A stretch of 64,000 nt of DNA. Source: Flammulina velutipes (lineage: Eukaryota > Basidiomycota > Agaricomycetes > Agaricales > Physalacriaceae). Shown here one piece after another: positions 62,291 through 64,000 of this stretch (position 1 is the first letter of the stretch; each line of letters begins with the position of its first letter). The stretch is taken from positions 3,286,001 to 3,350,000 of the forward strand of contig CM022371.1 of assembly GCA_011800155.1 (NCBI GenBank). Direction: 5' to 3'. Below the pieces are notes generated by a model, which saw only the letters and a list, made by a program, of their open reading frames with translations, was not told the origin of the DNA and ran no database searches. The translations under genes and the position numbers were made by a program.

Positions 62291-64000
62291 GTTCATTGTT
62301 CCTACAGTTTTATAGGCGTTGATTGTTCTCACTCAGTCACCTTCCCAACTGCTCCTCACACCGAGGTCAATGCCAAGGGCGACATCGTCTACACCGAAGT
62401 CGTTCGTGAGAATGTCCGCAAGTTGGAGGCATACGTCGAGGAAATGGCCAGTGGCGACACCGTATCTGGAGCTGTCAACGTCCAGAAAGTACAAGACGAT
62501 GTCCTCAAGCTCTGGACGATCGTCAAGTCGCAGCCGGAGATTAGTCAAGAGCAGAAGAATCGCATCAAGGCGCTCTATGAGGGAGTTGTTCGCTCACTTC
62601 GCAAAGGCCCCGACCCTCGTCCTTCTCGTGTTCGTGCTCGTCGCTCGTCATCCCAGTTTGTTCGCCCCGAAGTCTCTGGAATTGCCGCCGACAAGATGCC
62701 TCTTTTACATCTCAAGCGCAAAGTCGGTACTGCTTGGCAGTACAGCAGCAACCTCACCAGTGTCTATCTTGACATTCTCCACGAGATCGCCACCGCTGGC
62801 ACTTCTTTCAAGGACAAGAACGCGCTTCTCACAGGTGTTGACAAGGGTTCCATCGGTGTAGAGGTCGTGAAGGGCCTTCTTGCTGGAGGTGCTCATGTTG
62901 TTATCACGACTTCCCGCTACAACCATGCTTCAGTCGAGTTCTACCAGTCCATCTTCCAGACCTGCGGTAGTCGTGGCTCAGTGTTGACTGTCGTTCCTTT
63001 CAACCAAGGCTCGAAGCAAGACGTTGAGGCCCTCGTTGAGTACATCTACGGGACTCTCGGTCTCGATCTCGACTTTGTGTTACCTTTCGCTGGCATCCCC
63101 GAGAATGGTCGAGAGATCGACGGTATCGACGACAAGTCGGAGCTTGCGCATCGTATCATGTTGACGAATCTCCTGCGCCTTATGGGCGCGATCAAGACGA
63201 AGAAGGCCAGCCGTCATTTCGTTACTCGCCCTACTCAGGTCATTCTTCCGCTTTCTCCCAACCATGGCCTCTTTGGAAACGATGGTCTCTATTCGGAATC
63301 GAAGATTTCCCTCGAAACACTTTTCCAGAGGTGGGCTTCCGAGAGCTGGGGTGAATATCTCTGTCTTGCTGGTGCTGTCATCGGGTACGCTGTCGTCGTC
63401 TCTTTTTCAACGTTGTTACTTACTCTAACGCAGATGGACCCATGAGTTGGAGTCATTCGGTGTCCGCACTTTCTCTGCGAAGGAAATGGCCTTCAACATC
63501 CTTGGTCTCATGCATCCCCTTTTGTTCAGCATCACTCAAGTCGAACCCATCTGGGCCGATCTCAATGGTGGAATGGATCGTCTACCTGATCTCGCTGAAA
63601 TCACAACTCGCATTCGTACCGCGCTCAACAAGAAGAGTGAATTGCGACGAGCGATTGCCCGTGACAATGCCGCCGACTACAAGGTCATCAATGGTGCCGA
63701 GGCTGAACGTCTTATCCAGACTGTTGAGGTCCGCCCTCGCGCCAACTTCAGCTTCGACTTCCCCGCACTCGAGTCCGCCGAATCTCTCAAAGATGTCTCT
63801 AAGTTGCAAGGCTTGATCGATCTCGACAAACTCATTGTTATTGCTGGCTCTGCGGAAGTCGGTCCTTGGGGCAGTCAACGTACCCGTTGGGAGATGGAGG
63901 CGCACGGAGAGTTCACTATCGAGGGTGCCATCGAGATGGCATGGATGATGGGCTACATCAAGCACTTCGACGGACGTCTCAAGGACGGTTCTCTCTACGT
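62264..64000 (+). CDS. FAS2: fatty acid synthase subunit alpha, 5'-truncated copy (partial)
   Basis: Starts in mid-gene: QPPVYKD/VTFPTAPHTEVNAKGDIV with the intron kept between them. It then reads ENVRKLEAYVEEM (after the ACP/MPT region of a full gene). The ketoreductase domain follows: NALLTGVDKGSIGVEVVKGL, VVPFNQGSKQDVEALVEYIY, PFAGIPENGREIDGIDDKSE, PLSPNHGLFGNDGLYSESKI (catalytic Tyr/Lys). The start of the ketosynthase domain (GPWGSQRTRWEMEAHGEFTI, MGYIKHFDGRLKDGSLY) is the last part before the window ends. The acetyl-CoA and acyl-carrier parts are absent. The RGTGLM segment after GAVIGWT is missing about 13 residues, and TGxGKGS reads TGVDKGS. Probably a non-functional or altered copy. 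Confidence 0.8.

Noticed and set aside
61807..64000. In-frame fusion protein of P2 with FAS2
   Set aside because: The P2 frame (phase 2 at the donor AGATG/GTAAGT) is one base off the FAS2 frame (phase 1 needed), so a normal splice gives a frameshift, not a fusion.

Overview
The window is nuclear DNA of a filamentous basidiomycete, most likely a mushroom-forming agaricomycete. Genes are cut by many short GT-AG introns of about 45-60 nt. The tRNA-Tyr carries a short intron. The gene set is typical of the group: a FAS alpha fragment, succinyl-CoA ligase, SAICAR synthase, mitochondrial S16, an STB6-like protein, a GRDP/DUF1399 protein, a TIP/ITFG1 homologue and fungal-type OTT_1508-like deaminases. 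The species cannot be named from the sequence. All gene models are conceptual splices made by eye.

Layout. 0.5-18.6 kb is a compact housekeeping block: AlkB-like dioxygenase, hotdog thioesterase, family X DNA polymerase, TIP/ITFG1 homologue, tRNA-Tyr, MDR reductase, membrane-anchored alpha/beta hydrolase, NUDIX CoA pyrophosphatase, SAICAR synthase, a DUF7704-type membrane protein and small conserved proteins. 19-23 kb and 30-40 kb are dominated by an unrecognised family of about 165-residue proteins, called here the AGY/WAN family from its motifs. At least eight copies look intact and six are damaged or relic. All share one architecture: a long first exon, one phase-1 intron and a 12-codon last exon ending in F-x-C-x-F. 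Parts of the cluster form an inverted segmental duplication. Interleaved are LSC1, a WW-like multi-pass membrane protein, an ankyrin acyl-CoA-binding protein overlapping MRPS16 tail to tail, a scrambled STB6-like relic, a protein with a PD-(D/E)XK-like signature, and a TA-flanked MITE.

40-49 kb returns to ordinary genes: GRDP protein, WrbA-like quinone reductase, STB6-like protein (divergent from an F-box gene with 11 bp between the start codons) and an N-terminally anchored low-complexity protein. 49.2-55.2 kb holds a 400-bp dispersed repeat also present at 5.7 kb, then a tandem pair of OTT_1508-like deaminases flanking a truncated AGY/WAN copy. The second deaminase ends inside a striking composite element (about 55.14-55.79 kb). 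This element has 22 copies of a TTTCCTC/GAGGAAA heptamer, some as perfect short inverted repeats with mirrored base changes, then six 11-bp tandem repeats, then a tRNA-like pol III promoter on the minus strand. A ~142-bp satellite with A-B-A-B higher-order structure follows.

57-64 kb is duplication-rich: a four-copy dispersed repeat, a kinase relic, two paralogous small coiled-coil genes, and a 5'-truncated FAS2 copy fused out of frame to the end of the second small gene and running off the window. The best candidates for undescribed biology are the composite heptamer/tRNA element, the AGY/WAN family and the deaminase pair.
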